From contig CALXUS010000006.1 of NCBI GenBank assembly GCA_944391745.1, forward strand, positions 1 through 64,000: a stretch of 64,000 nucleotides of DNA, written 5' to 3'. The DNA is from an uncultured Clostridia bacterium (lineage in GTDB: Bacteria; Bacillota; Clostridia; TANB77; CAG-508). The position numbers and the translations under genes were made by a program. How positions within the stretch are numbered: the stretch's first letter is position 1; each line of letters starts with the position of its first letter. This document shows, piece after piece, positions 46,306 to 56,029 of the stretch. The notes under the pieces were generated by a model. It had not been told where the DNA came from, did not search any database, and was given only the letters and a program-made list of their open reading frames with translations.

Positions 46306-46524
46306 ATGGAAAAGACCAATTTAAAAACCCAATTCATCGGCTTGGGAATGCCCGATAGTACTCTCGTAAAGGGAGACTATAAAAGGCTTCAGCGTGGTCA
46401 CGTCTATGACGTGGTTGGCAAACTTGATTGTCCGGGACAGTTGATTATAACTGTTTCGGAAGGTAAAGGGAAAAAGCCGCTGGGTAGTTTTCCGGCTCAG
46501 TGGTTCAATCCGCTACTTCGGTAA
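46306..46524 (+). CDS. Small protein from a GC-rich cassette, unknown function
   Basis: A 72-residue protein, MEKTNLKTQFIGLGMP at the start and QWFNPLLR at the end, with a basic middle (KRLQRGHVYDVVG). I do not recognise it. By eye its base composition is close to half G+C, using codons such as GCG, CCG and CGG that are almost absent nearby, so it was probably acquired recently. The ATG at 46306 is preceded by GAGGTGTG; an in-frame ATG at 46273 is less likely. It has its own promoter and a strong terminator and is bracketed by repeats of the family around the tRNA. Confidence 0.6.
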   Translation: MEKTNLKTQFIGLGMPDSTLVKGDYKRLQRGHVYDVVGKLDCPGQLIITVSEGKGKKPLGSFPAQWFNPLLR

Positions 46525-46539
46525 ATTCCATTAACCCAC

Positions 46540-46575
46540 AGTCTCTCTGGTTTTCCAGAGAGGCTCTTTTTTTTT
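46540..46575 (+). terminator. Terminator of the GC-rich small gene
   Basis: AGTCTCTCTGG (46540-46550) and CCAGAGAGGCT (46555-46565) pair over 11 bp with one wobble, followed by a long T-run. Confidence 0.9.
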
Positions 46576-46591
46576 CATCAAAAAAAAAATA

Positions 46592-46625
46592 ACACCTTCC
46601 AAAAACAGCTGTTTTTGGAAGGTGT
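46592..46625. repeat. Fused head-to-head inverted-repeat element, right of the GC-rich gene
   Basis: ACACCTTCCAAAAACAG (46592-46608) and CTGTTTTTGGAAGGTGT (46609-46625) form a perfect 34-bp palindrome. It looks like two partial copies of the repeat joined head to head. The right-hand copy runs on into CCCC. Confidence 0.8.
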
Positions 46626-46658
46626 CCCCTTTTTCACCCTTTTTCATTATTCTATTTT

Positions 46659-48239
46659 TTATTCTATTCCTAAATATTCATTATAAGTTGTTTCTCTATC
46701 TACAAATCCATCTTTTTTAATATCAAATATTCTATTTGCAACTGTCTCTGTTAATTGATGGTCATGTGATGTAAATATAATATTTCCTATAAACTTTTTC
46801 ATTCCTTCATTTAAAGAAGTAATTGCTTCCATATCTAAATGATTGGTTGGTTCATCAAATATTAAGAAATTTGCTCCAGATAACATTATTTTAGAAAGAA
46901 CACATCTTACTTTTTCTCCTCCTGATAATACATTAACTGGTTTTAGTGCTTCCTCTCCTGAAAATAGCATTCTTCCTAAAAAGCTTCTTACATAAGTTTC
47001 ATCTGGGTCTTTTGAATATTGTCTCAACCAATCTGTAATTGATTTATCTGAATTAAATAAATAACTATTATCCTTTGGAAAATAACTATTCGTTATTGTA
47101 GTTCCCCATTTTATTTCTCCTGAGTCTGGTTCTAATTCTCCTGCTAAAATTTGAAATAATACAGTTATAGCATTTTCATTTTCAGCTAGAACAGCTATCT
47201 TATCTTTACTTTTTACTTTGAAAGAGATATTATCTAATATTTTTTCTCCATTTATAGTTTTGCTTAAATTTTTAACTTCTAATATTTCATTTCCTGGTTC
47301 TCTATCTGGCTTAAAATCTACATAAGGGTATTTTCTATTAGATGGTTTTATTTCATCTAACTGAATTTTTTCTAATGATTTTTTTCTTGATGTTGCTTGT
47401 TTTGACTTAGAAGCATTTGCACTAAATCTAGCTATAAAATCTTGTAATTCTTTTATTTTTTCTTCTTTCTTTTTATTTTGCTCTCTCATTTGTTTTTGAA
47501 TTAATTGGCTAGATTCATACCAGAAATCATAATTTCCTGGATATACCTTTATTTCACCATAGTCCACATCGCATATATGAGTGCAAACTTTATTTAAAAA
47601 ATATCTATCATGCGAAACTACAATTACTGTATTTTCAAAGTTAATTAAAAATTCTTCAAGCCAAGAAATAGTTTTTAAGTCCAAGTCATTTGTTGGTTCA
47701 TCTAATAATAAAATATCTGGATTTCCAAATAGTGCTTGTGCTAAAAGTACTTTAACCTTGTCCTTTGCTTCTATCTCACTCATTAATTTATAATGTTTTT
47801 CTGGTGATATCCCTACATCATTTAATAGTTGCTCTGCATCGGACTCAGCATTCCAACCATCAAGCTCTGCAAATCTTTCTTCTAATTTTGCTGCTTTCAT
47901 TCCATCTTCTTCATTAAAATCCGGTTTTGCATATATTTCTTCTTTTTCCGTTTTAATTTTATATAATTCCTTATTCCCCATTATGACAGTATCTATTACT
48001 GTGTATTCTTCAAAAGCAAAGTGATTTTGATTAAGTACTGATATTCTCTCAGTTTTATCTTTGCTTACTTCACCTTTGCTAGGTTCTAATTCTCCTGAAA
48101 GTACTTTTAAAAATGTAGATTTCCCCGTTCCATTAGCGCCTATAATACCATAGCAGCATCCTTTGTTAAATTTAATGTTTACATCTTCATATAATGATCT
48201 TTTTCCAAATCTGACTGATACGTTATTAACTGTTAACAT
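46659..48239 (-). CDS. ABC-F family ATPase (YbiT-like)
   Basis: A 526-residue protein with two ABC domains joined by a charged linker, and no membrane domain. ABC-F proteins act on ribosomes, relieving stalls or giving antibiotic resistance. In NBD1 Walker A is GANGTGKST and Walker B is ILLLDEPTND, but its signature motif has become LMSEIEAKDKV. In NBD2 Walker A is AENENAITV (degenerate), while the signature LSGGEKVRC and FLIFDEPTNHLD are intact. One composite ATP site therefore keeps both Walker A and signature while the other has lost both. The ATG follows a hairpin-containing leader. No resistance role can be claimed. Confidence 0.85.
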   Translation of the reverse strand: MLTVNNVSVRFGKRSLYEDVNIKFNKGCCYGIIGANGTGKSTFLKVLSGELEPSKGEVSKDKTERISVLNQNHFAFEEYTVIDTVIMGNKELYKIKTEKEEIYAKPDFNEEDGMKAAKLEERFAELDGWNAESDAEQLLNDVGISPEKHYKLMSEIEAKDKVKVLLAQALFGNPDILLLDEPTNDLDLKTISWLEEFLINFENTVIVVSHDRYFLNKVCTHICDVDYGEIKVYPGNYDFWYESSQLIQKQMREQNKKKEEKIKELQDFIARFSANASKSKQATSRKKSLEKIQLDEIKPSNRKYPYVDFKPDREPGNEILEVKNLSKTINGEKILDNISFKVKSKDKIAVLAENENAITVLFQILAGELEPDSGEIKWGTTITNSYFPKDNSYLFNSDKSITDWLRQYSKDPDETYVRSFLGRMLFSGEEALKPVNVLSGGEKVRCVLSKIMLSGANFLIFDEPTNHLDMEAITSLNEGMKKFIGNIIFTSHDHQLTETVANRIFDIKKDGFVDRETTYNEYLGIE

Positions 48240-48250
48240 TTTTCTTTTTA

Positions 48251-48278
48251 TTAAATATTACTTATGGGTAATATTTAA
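48251..48278 (-). promoter_or_regulatory. Leader hairpin before the ABC-F start codon
   Basis: TTAAATATTAC (48251-48261) and GTAATATTTAA (48268-48278) form a perfect 11-bp stem. On the minus strand AAGGAG lies just before the stem and the ATG 12 nt after it. The remaining bases to 48390 hold no ORF I can support. Confidence 0.55.
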
Positions 48279-48390
48279 CTCTCCTTTTTTATATTTAGGT
48301 TTTTAAAGACTCCTATAAACTTTTATTTAATAAATCTTTCTTTTTTGCTGAAATTTATTATACCAGATTATGTTTAATATGGCAAGTTAA

Positions 48391-50022
48391 TTATCTGTCT
48401 TGGTTATTTGAAATTTTTGTAGCATCTTCTGTTTTTTCACTATTATGTTCTTTGCAAAAATCCTCAAAATCTCTTGTCACATCACTTCCTAATATTGGTT
48501 CTAGCAATTCAGGATTGTTACTTACATACATTAGTCTTGACGCAAATTCCCATTTTCTAGGGTTTAGTTCTGGCATTCTTTCACTAGAACTACTAATTAA
48601 ATCTTCTCCTTCTTGATCTTTGTATTCTATAAATTTATATATTAATGGATGTATTTGTTCTTCTGGAATTCTTACATTTTTCAATGGTTCTTTCTTTGCT
48701 TTCATTAGCCAATTTTTAGCATCTGGTTTAATTTCTATTTTTATTGTATTATCCCTAAAATTTTTAGCTATACTTTTATCTTTTAAATTCTCTCCTGATA
48801 AGATTATCCTCACATTTTGAGGTAAATCCCATTTTCCATTTATCTTTCTTTGATTTATTATATTTTTTATATCTTCTTGAATCTCATCTGATACTTTTTC
48901 TATTTCGTCGAAAAGTAATATGTGTATTTTATTAGGATTATTTTCACATTTTCTTTCTATACTATCCAACCATTCAGGTTTTATTTTTACCATTTTTTCT
49001 ATTCTTGGATTATAAATATTTTTTCCTATCAAGCTTTCTTTATCTATATTATTTAAGCAAATTATTTCACAATCTGGATCATATTCTTTTATTATTTTAC
49101 TCTTCCCATCTACTTCTTTTCCCTCTAAAAGTATTGGTACATTACTTTTTAATAAAAGTTCTAGTAATTTTTCTTGATTTATTTTATTTATATTTGCACT
49201 TTTATCTTCTGATAATTTACTAATTTCTAAATGATTTTCTTCTTTTTGAGATTCTAATAATATTTTTTTATCACCTAGTAAATCAGCAGCAAATATATCT
49301 AAAAACTTTTTCAAGTCTGATTCATTCCAATCCCAGTTTTTGTCTCTTTTTTTGTCTGAAAAATCTATTCCAGCAGCCAATATGTACTCTGATATTAGTA
49401 TATACTCATCTTTAATGCTAGTTAAATACCATGGTACATCTTGTATACGAATCCAATCTAATTCATCATCAATTATTGGTCTGCCATGATATTGGGGCTT
49501 TATACGGATATATTTTTGGCCTTCAAATTCAATTTCATTATATACTTTTAATTCTTTATTTTTAATTATTGTATAAGTTTTTCCAGTTTCTACAATATAA
49601 TCATCTAATTTTCTACTATTAAGTCTCTTTCTTGATTTTGTATATTCTCTAGTCATAGGATATTTTCCTAAATAATATATATCTTTGTCATACATACTTT
49701 TAGTAAGACCATATTCTTCTAATTCTTGCATATTTGAAAATCTAATAATTGGCCTAAATCCAATGCCTAATTGTCTATTTCCAGATTCAGCTAAACCTAT
49801 TCCATCATTGCAAATATAGGTATATTTTCCTGTTTTTCCAACTCCATAAATATTATCATTAACCCAAAACTTACCATCCGTTACTATTATAGCTGCACCT
49901 AAATCAACTGCAAAATCTGTAGGTGAAGCCGCAACTTTTTTGTCTACTAGACTTCCTATAAACCTTAAATCATTATTATGATAACATTCTTCTAGTCTTA
50001 GTATATCAAATTTAATCATCAA
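48391..50022 (-). CDS. Array gene 9: permuted DUF6273-like module + MoxR-like AAA+
   Basis: 543 residues. N-terminal CLec/DUF6273-like half: SPTDFAVDLGAAI, FWVND and GIGFRPIIRFS (residues 33-110). Second half: YYLGKYPMTREY, then VPWYLTSIKDEYILISEYIL. AAA+ domain from about 290: canonical Walker A GKEVDGKS (301-308), Walker B ILLFDEIEKV, and sensor-1 strand RIILSGEN. C-terminal lid HPLIYKFIEYKD to DFEDFCKE present. One of three array members with both Walker motifs canonical. Unlike its neighbours it is the last gene of the array, 12 bp after gene 8. AAGGAG site. Probably an active ATPase. Confidence 0.75.
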   Translation of the reverse strand: MMIKFDILRLEECYHNNDLRFIGSLVDKKVAASPTDFAVDLGAAIIVTDGKFWVNDNIYGVGKTGKYTYICNDGIGLAESGNRQLGIGFRPIIRFSNMQELEEYGLTKSMYDKDIYYLGKYPMTREYTKSRKRLNSRKLDDYIVETGKTYTIIKNKELKVYNEIEFEGQKYIRIKPQYHGRPIIDDELDWIRIQDVPWYLTSIKDEYILISEYILAAGIDFSDKKRDKNWDWNESDLKKFLDIFAADLLGDKKILLESQKEENHLEISKLSEDKSANINKINQEKLLELLLKSNVPILLEGKEVDGKSKIIKEYDPDCEIICLNNIDKESLIGKNIYNPRIEKMVKIKPEWLDSIERKCENNPNKIHILLFDEIEKVSDEIQEDIKNIINQRKINGKWDLPQNVRIILSGENLKDKSIAKNFRDNTIKIEIKPDAKNWLMKAKKEPLKNVRIPEEQIHPLIYKFIEYKDQEGEDLISSSSERMPELNPRKWEFASRLMYVSNNPELLEPILGSDVTRDFEDFCKEHNSEKTEDATKISNNQDR

Positions 50023-50034
50023 TTTTCTCCTTCT

Positions 50035-51393
50035 TTACAAGTTTTCATCTCTTTCTTCAATTGTATTATTAGGAATAATTTTTTGAGGTGTCATCAACAT
50101 CTTAGCAGTTGCTTTAAAATTAATTTTCATATAATTTTTTAATTTTAATTTTTCTTCTATTGTTAAATCTTTATTTTTTGATATAATTATTCTTGAGTTT
50201 TTTGGTAAATTCCATTTTCCAGCTACTCTTTTCGATTGAGTTGTTTCTATAATCATATTCTTTATCTCTTCATCTGCTCGCTCAATATCGTCGAAAAATA
50301 TAATATGTATTTGGTCAGGTTTTTCTTCACATTTTTGTTCGACTCTCTTTAACCATGTTGGTTTTATTTCTATATTTTTTCCGTAATCTTCATCAAAAAC
50401 AGTTATTCCTGCCAAATTATCTTTTTTCATATTTCCTAAACATACTATTTCCATATCGGAATCGTATTTTTTCAGTAATTCACACTTTTCATAATTTTCT
50501 TTCCCTAGTAAAAATATTGGAATATCCTTTTGTAGCGCTAATTGTAATTTTTCCAAAGATTTTATTTTTTGTTCATTTTCAACATTTTTCATTATCTCTT
50601 TTAACGTAAATTCATCTAATAGTGTATTTAAGTCTACTTTTTTATTATTTAATTTCATTTCTGATGCTTCTAAAATGTCTATATCTTTATCATTAATTCC
50701 TTGTGCTGTCATTAAAACTTTCTTTGATATTAAATAATATTTACCTTCTCTTTTTATCAATCTCCATGTAATTGGATTAACTTCTATCCATACTGGTTTT
50801 GAATTACCTTTGCTATAATCATCCGAAATAATGTAGTCTCCATCTATATTTCTTGTCGGTACTATTCTTATATATCTTTTGCCTTCATATTCATATTCTT
50901 CAAATGATTTGTTTTCTCCTTTTAATCTATAAGTGTATAAATTTCCTGTTTTTCTTAGTTTAAAAGATTGGTATAATGAATCTAAAATTACTTTTTCACT
51001 TTTTATCCTATCTTGTGGAAAAAATCCTAAATTTATGTCTTCTCCATTAGAATAATAAATATCTTTTGAATTTATTATTTTCTCTTTATCTTTTATTAAA
51101 TCTATTATTTCTTCTAGCTCTACTTTAGCTTTTAATCTTATGCCAATATTATTTTTTATAGGACTATACCATATTAACTTTTCCTTATATCTAATTTGAC
51201 TTAAAATATCATTATCACAAAATCCAACTGTTGCAAACTGATAATTAAGCTCTTTATCTACTTTAGCTTCATTAATCCAATATCTTGCGTAACTAAAAGT
51301 TGCTATTTCCCCTCCCATAACTTTATACAAATCAGTTGCTTCTGAATTTATTGAATCTTTTATGTCCTCCATACTTACAATTCCAAGCTCCAT
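50035..51393 (-). CDS. Array gene 8: permuted DUF6273-like module + lidless AAA+
   Basis: 452 residues. N-terminal module: SEATDLYKVMGG, YWINEA, GIRLKAKV, then NLGFFPQDRI and INPITWRLIKREGKYYLISKKVL. Walker A is degenerate (GKENYEKC at about 297-304, no GK[ST]) and Walker B reads IIFFDDIERA (DD instead of DE). The protein ends after the AAA+ core with IPNNTIEERDENL; the HPxIYxYI lid of long members is absent, and only 12 bp separate it from gene 9, so it has not simply been lost as a downstream fragment. Likely a catalytically inactive subunit. Confidence 0.7.
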   Translation of the reverse strand: MELGIVSMEDIKDSINSEATDLYKVMGGEIATFSYARYWINEAKVDKELNYQFATVGFCDNDILSQIRYKEKLIWYSPIKNNIGIRLKAKVELEEIIDLIKDKEKIINSKDIYYSNGEDINLGFFPQDRIKSEKVILDSLYQSFKLRKTGNLYTYRLKGENKSFEEYEYEGKRYIRIVPTRNIDGDYIISDDYSKGNSKPVWIEVNPITWRLIKREGKYYLISKKVLMTAQGINDKDIDILEASEMKLNNKKVDLNTLLDEFTLKEIMKNVENEQKIKSLEKLQLALQKDIPIFLLGKENYEKCELLKKYDSDMEIVCLGNMKKDNLAGITVFDEDYGKNIEIKPTWLKRVEQKCEEKPDQIHIIFFDDIERADEEIKNMIIETTQSKRVAGKWNLPKNSRIIISKNKDLTIEEKLKLKNYMKINFKATAKMLMTPQKIIPNNTIEERDENL

Positions 51394-51414
51394 TTTTTTC
51401 GCTTCCTTTTAATA

Positions 51415-53043
51415 TTATAAATCTGCTTTTTCTGAATCATCTCTTTCTTCTCTATTATTTTGCTTCATTTCATAGAATTTTTTAAAATCTTCTGTTATTT
51501 CACTTCCTATTATTGACTCTAATGTGTCAGGATTATTTGTTACATATAATAGTTTAGATGCCATTTTCCATCTTCTCAAGTTTAACTCTGTTATTCCATC
51601 TTTTAATCTTTTATTTATCAAATCTGTTCCTTGTTTTTCCTTTGACTCTATATAATCATATATACTTGGATGTATTTGTTCAGGTATAGCCATGCTTGTT
51701 ATTCCTTTTATTTTGCTTTGCCTAATTATACTCTGAACTTCAGGTTTCATTTCTATATGAGGAAAATCTTTAAGTTTTTCTTCTATTTCATTTGGTATAT
51801 CTTTTCCTACAGATACTACAATTCTTGCATTATAAGGTAAATTCCACTTTCCATCCAATTTTCTATAATCTATAATGTCTAATACTCTTTTTTGTATATT
51901 TGTATCCGAACTTTCCAATTCATCAAAATATATAATATGTACATTATTAGGATCTTCTTCACATTTTCTTTCAACGTTTTTAAACCATGTAGGTTTTACA
52001 TCTATCATTTCTTTAAAACCACTATCATATATGCTTTTACCAACTAAATTTTCTTGATTCATATTTCTTAAGCAAACCGCTTCTATATTTCTGTCATATA
52101 CTCTTAGTAGTTCTACATTTTCTCCGTCATCTTTTCCTTTTAAAATTATTGGAATATCTCCTTCTAAAAAATCTTCTATAAAGTATGTTTTTTTATTTTT
52201 CTCTTCATTATTTTTTCTAGCAATATTATTTGCTTTTGTTTCTTTATCAAGTACACTTCCCCTTAATAATTGTTTTTCTAAACTTTTTAGAAAGTATTTT
52301 ATATCATAATATACTTGTCCAGCTAATAATGTATCTTCTGATATTAAGCTATATTGATTATCATTTTTTACTAATTTCCATTTAACTGGTTCTACTTTAA
52401 ACCATAAAACAGAATGGTATTCAATGCCGTAAGTATCATCTGTTGTATACCCTCCAGACTCATCTATTTTTGGCTGCATTCTTATATATTTTTCGCCTTT
52501 ATATTCAAATTCTTTAAAACTATTTGGCACTTTTATTCTAGTTGTATATTGTTCCCCTGTTTCCAAAAGGTATTTATTAATAGTATCTGGATCTAGTTCT
52601 CGTAAAGAGTAATATCTTTCTAAAGTATTTCTTTTTTCTTCATCTATATTAGTTTGAGGATATTGCCCTAATTCAATGATAATTTCATCATTATACTTTA
52701 TTTTACTTCTCTTTTCTAATTCTTTAAAATATTCTTCATTGTTTATTATTTTTTTTAATTCGTCTTTTTCCAATCTTATAACCGGCCATATTCCTACATA
52801 TATGTCCCCATAGTCTCTTTTGGCCAATCTACCTTCTGTAAATAAGCAATTTTTATCATCTTCAGTCTCATTTATCCATGTAGCTCCAAAATAATTATTT
52901 TCATCCTGATTGAAATAATAGTATCCTCCTAAATAATAATAAAGATCTGATACATTTGATTTCTTTAAATTTTTAATGTTTTCAAAATACTCTTTCATAA
53001 ATATTTCTATATCATTTTTATTTAGTAACTCTAGTTTTGCCAT
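51415..53043 (-). CDS. Array gene 7: permuted DUF6273-like module + AAA+ with lid
   Basis: 542 residues. N-terminal half with VSDLYYYLGGYYYF, ATWINE and GIWPVIRLEKD, then IELGQYPQTNID and VEPVKWKLVKNDNQYSLISED. In the AAA+ part Walker A is degenerate (GKDDGENV) but Walker B is canonical (IIYFDELESS). The lid IHPSIYDYIESKE to EDFKKFYEM is present. Loss of the P-loop lysine argues against ATP hydrolysis, but binding cannot be excluded. AAAGGTTTATAAAA before ATG. Confidence 0.72.
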   Translation of the reverse strand: MAKLELLNKNDIEIFMKEYFENIKNLKKSNVSDLYYYLGGYYYFNQDENNYFGATWINETEDDKNCLFTEGRLAKRDYGDIYVGIWPVIRLEKDELKKIINNEEYFKELEKRSKIKYNDEIIIELGQYPQTNIDEEKRNTLERYYSLRELDPDTINKYLLETGEQYTTRIKVPNSFKEFEYKGEKYIRMQPKIDESGGYTTDDTYGIEYHSVLWFKVEPVKWKLVKNDNQYSLISEDTLLAGQVYYDIKYFLKSLEKQLLRGSVLDKETKANNIARKNNEEKNKKTYFIEDFLEGDIPIILKGKDDGENVELLRVYDRNIEAVCLRNMNQENLVGKSIYDSGFKEMIDVKPTWFKNVERKCEEDPNNVHIIYFDELESSDTNIQKRVLDIIDYRKLDGKWNLPYNARIVVSVGKDIPNEIEEKLKDFPHIEMKPEVQSIIRQSKIKGITSMAIPEQIHPSIYDYIESKEKQGTDLINKRLKDGITELNLRRWKMASKLLYVTNNPDTLESIIGSEITEDFKKFYEMKQNNREERDDSEKADL

Positions 53044-53065
53044 TTTTATAAACCTTTCTTATATT

Positions 53066-54533
53066 TTATTTTTCTATACTAGATTGTTTTTCTTTTTGCT
53101 TTTTATAAAATTTTTCAAAATCTTTTGCTATTTCACTTCCTACTAATGGCTCAATTATTCTTGGATTTTCTGAAACATACATTAACCTAGATGCTAGATT
53201 CCAAGTTGATGAATTTAGCTTTACGCCTGTTTCTGAAACAATTTTGTTTATTAAATCTTCATTATTTTTATCTTTTTCTTCTATATAGGCATATATAATT
53301 GGATTAATCTGTACTGGTATATTTATATTTTTTATAGTTTTTACTCTTTCCGGTTTATTTTGTTCTAACCAATCTTTTGATGTAGTTTTAATATCTACAG
53401 TTAGAAAATTATTATATTCTTTAAACTTATTTTCTAAATTTTCTTTTCCTGTTGATAAAATTATTCTTACATTTGGTGGTAAATTCCATTTTCCATTTAC
53501 TTTTCTTTTATTAATAATATTAGAAATATTTGCTTTCAAATCTTCAGAAATATTATCTATTTCATCAAAATATATTATGTGTATATTCTGAGGATTTTCC
53601 TCATAAGCTCTTTCTGCTTTTTGCAACCAATCTGGTTTTACATCTAATATTATTTTATATTCATTATCATATATTCTAGTCCCTATTAGACTTTCTTTAT
53701 CAATATTTTGCAAACATACTATTTCAGGATTGGGATCATATTTTTTTATTGTTTTAATTTTTGTTTCTTCATCTTTTCCTTTTAAAATAATTGGTACATC
53801 ACTTTTTAATGCAGTTTCTATTAACTCTTTCTGATTTATTCTATTATCTTTTTTTTCTTTTAATATGCTTCCTTTAAACATATCTTCTTCCATATTTTTT
53901 AAAGTCTTACTAATATTAGGATACTTAATTTCTGCAATTAAAATTTTAGTAGAAATTAAGCAATATTCACCTTCATCTTCATATTTTATTAATCTCCATA
54001 TAACAGGTTCAACTTTGTAAGGACTTTTTACTTCATCATCTAGATAATGCTCTATATATTCCATATATTTTTCACCATTATATATTACCTCTTTGTATGG
54101 TTTAGAGTTGATCCTATATTCTTTTCCTGTATACTCACTATTTAAAAAAATATCTTCCCTATTAAATTCATAGCTTTGCGGATATTCACCAAATTTTATT
54201 TCAATATGCTCACTATATCCAATTTGATTCTTACTTTCTATGTCTGAAAAATTTAATTTTTCATTATTTTGTATAATTTCCTTTAATTCATCTTTAGTTA
54301 TCCTTAAGACTGGTAGAATTCCCGATTTTTGGAGATTTCTGAAAGTATAAATAACAATAATTTTTCCGATCACTTTTAATAAGTTTATCTATATTTTCAC
54401 CGCCTACCCATGCAGTTCCGGAATTTTCTGGGTTTTTCTTTTCTAGCCATCTACATAAATCTGTCTCTTCAAATTTAATAGCATCTTTGCCCATTCTTTT
54501 TACATCTGATTTATTTATTAATTCTAGTTTCAT
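53066..54533 (-). pseudogene. Array gene 6: same architecture, frameshifted
   Basis: Two frames: the first 79 codons (54533-54294, MKLELINKSDVKRM) and a long frame (to 53066) that joins without loss if one extra G is removed near 54325 (GGGAATT to GGAATT gives PKIGILPVLRITKDEL, matching the GxxPVxRI block of the other members). It carries EIKFGEYPQSYEF and VEPVIWRLIKYEDEGEYCL. Walker A is degenerate (GKDEETKI), Walker B is canonical (IIYFDEIDNI), and the lid INPIIYAYIEEKD is present. If real, the frameshift makes a dead gene inside the operon; sequencing error is possible. Confidence 0.72.
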
Positions 54534-54572
54534 TTTACTTTCCTCATTCTTTATATTATCTCCTTAGAATAA

Positions 54573-55961
54573 TTATAATTCTTCTCTGCTATCTCTGCTC
54601 CCTTCTAATTTTATTCTTTGGTTTTCTTGTGCCCACTTAATCCAATCTTTCATTTTTGGATTTACATTTATATTTATACAATTATCTAATATTTCTTTAT
54701 CTACTCCTTCTGCATTAATAACTATTTTTTCATCTGATAGTACTATTCCCATATTTTCTGGTAAGTCCCATTTTCCATTTACTTTTCTTTGCTTTATTAT
54801 TTCTAACACTTTTTCTTTAATCACTTCATCTGATTCTAATATCTGATCAAAGCATATAATAAATATTTTATTAGGATTTATTTCGCTTTGCATTTCTATT
54901 CTTTTTAACCATGATGGTTTAACATCAATTTTTTTCCCTCTTTTTGAACTATAGGTACTAATTCCAATTAACTTTCCTAAATTTGAATTTTTTAAACATA
55001 ATGTCTCACTATTTTGATATAATTCATTAATTAATTCAAATTTACCATCAACTTCTCTTCCATGTAAAAATACTGCTTTTCCTTCTTTAATAGCATTCTT
55101 TATTGTTTCTTTTTTATTATCTTCTTCTTTTTTCTCTTTTTTCTCATCTTCTTTTTCATTGCCTTTTTCGTTAAAAATTTCTTTTGCTAATTCATCTAGG
55201 AAAAAATATATTTCAGGATTTTTGCTAATAGATATTTCTATACCATTTTGTTCATTTTCATCTATTGATTGTCCTGCTAATAATACATTTTTAGATATTA
55301 GACTATATTTATTGTCCTTTTTTATTAGTCTCCATGTAACTGGTTCTACTTCCATCCATATAGTTGCACCTTCATGTAAATAAGTATTTGTGGAAGTATA
55401 CTCTTCTTCAGGAGCAACCTTTATAACCATTCTTATATATTTATTATTATTATATTCATATTCTTTAAAGTAATTATTAGGTTCTCTTAGCCTATATTTG
55501 TATATTTTTCCTGTTTCTTTTAATTTATTCTTTTTGTAAAGCATTTCCAACTCTGTTTCAAGGCTAACGTTTTTAACTTCTGTTTGAGGATATTCTCCTA
55601 AATTTATTTCTATTTTATCAAAATATGAAATTTCATCTGTATTAAGTATTTCTTGATAATCTTTGAAAAAATTTTTCACCATATCTAAACTTATTCTAGC
55701 TATAGGTTTAATTCCTACATTTATATTGTCATAAATCATTGTTTCTCTGATATCAGGTTTATCAAAAATGTTTCTACTTACTATATAAAATTTATATTTT
55801 GAATCATTTTTTTGATCTACATAATAACATGATCCAATATTTGATAAATACACCTGTCTAGTATATCCACCTAAATAATTATAAAAATCTGTTGGCTTTA
55901 TCACTTCTTCATTTAATTTTTGTTCTTCATATTCATTATAATCTATTAAATCTAATATCAT
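54573..55961 (-). CDS. Array gene 5: permuted DUF6273-like module + lidless AAA+
   Basis: 462 residues. N-terminal half with KPTDFYNYLGGYTR, then GIKPIARISLD, INLGEYPQTEVKN and VEPVTWRLIKKDNKYSLISKN. Glu/Lys-rich linker at about 285-300. Walker A is nearly intact but ends GREVDGKF (S/T to F), and Walker B is IICFDQILES (DQ). It ends soon after the core (IKLEGSRDSREEL) without the lid. The ATG at 55961 with AAAGGAAT is preferred to one at 55976. 39 bp separate it from gene 6. Confidence 0.7.
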   Translation of the reverse strand: MILDLIDYNEYEEQKLNEEVIKPTDFYNYLGGYTRQVYLSNIGSCYYVDQKNDSKYKFYIVSRNIFDKPDIRETMIYDNINVGIKPIARISLDMVKNFFKDYQEILNTDEISYFDKIEINLGEYPQTEVKNVSLETELEMLYKKNKLKETGKIYKYRLREPNNYFKEYEYNNNKYIRMVIKVAPEEEYTSTNTYLHEGATIWMEVEPVTWRLIKKDNKYSLISKNVLLAGQSIDENEQNGIEISISKNPEIYFFLDELAKEIFNEKGNEKEDEKKEKKEEDNKKETIKNAIKEGKAVFLHGREVDGKFELINELYQNSETLCLKNSNLGKLIGISTYSSKRGKKIDVKPSWLKRIEMQSEINPNKIFIICFDQILESDEVIKEKVLEIIKQRKVNGKWDLPENMGIVLSDEKIVINAEGVDKEILDNCININVNPKMKDWIKWAQENQRIKLEGSRDSREEL

Positions 55962-56029
55962 TTTGATTCCTTTCAAATAGATTTCTACTTATTTTCCGCT
56001 TCTTTTGTTTGCTATTGATATTTAAATAA

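Noticed and set aside
46659..48239. Antibiotic-resistance ABC-F assignment
   Set aside because: The sequence looks YbiT-like with no clear resistance-type interdomain loop; only the family is supported.
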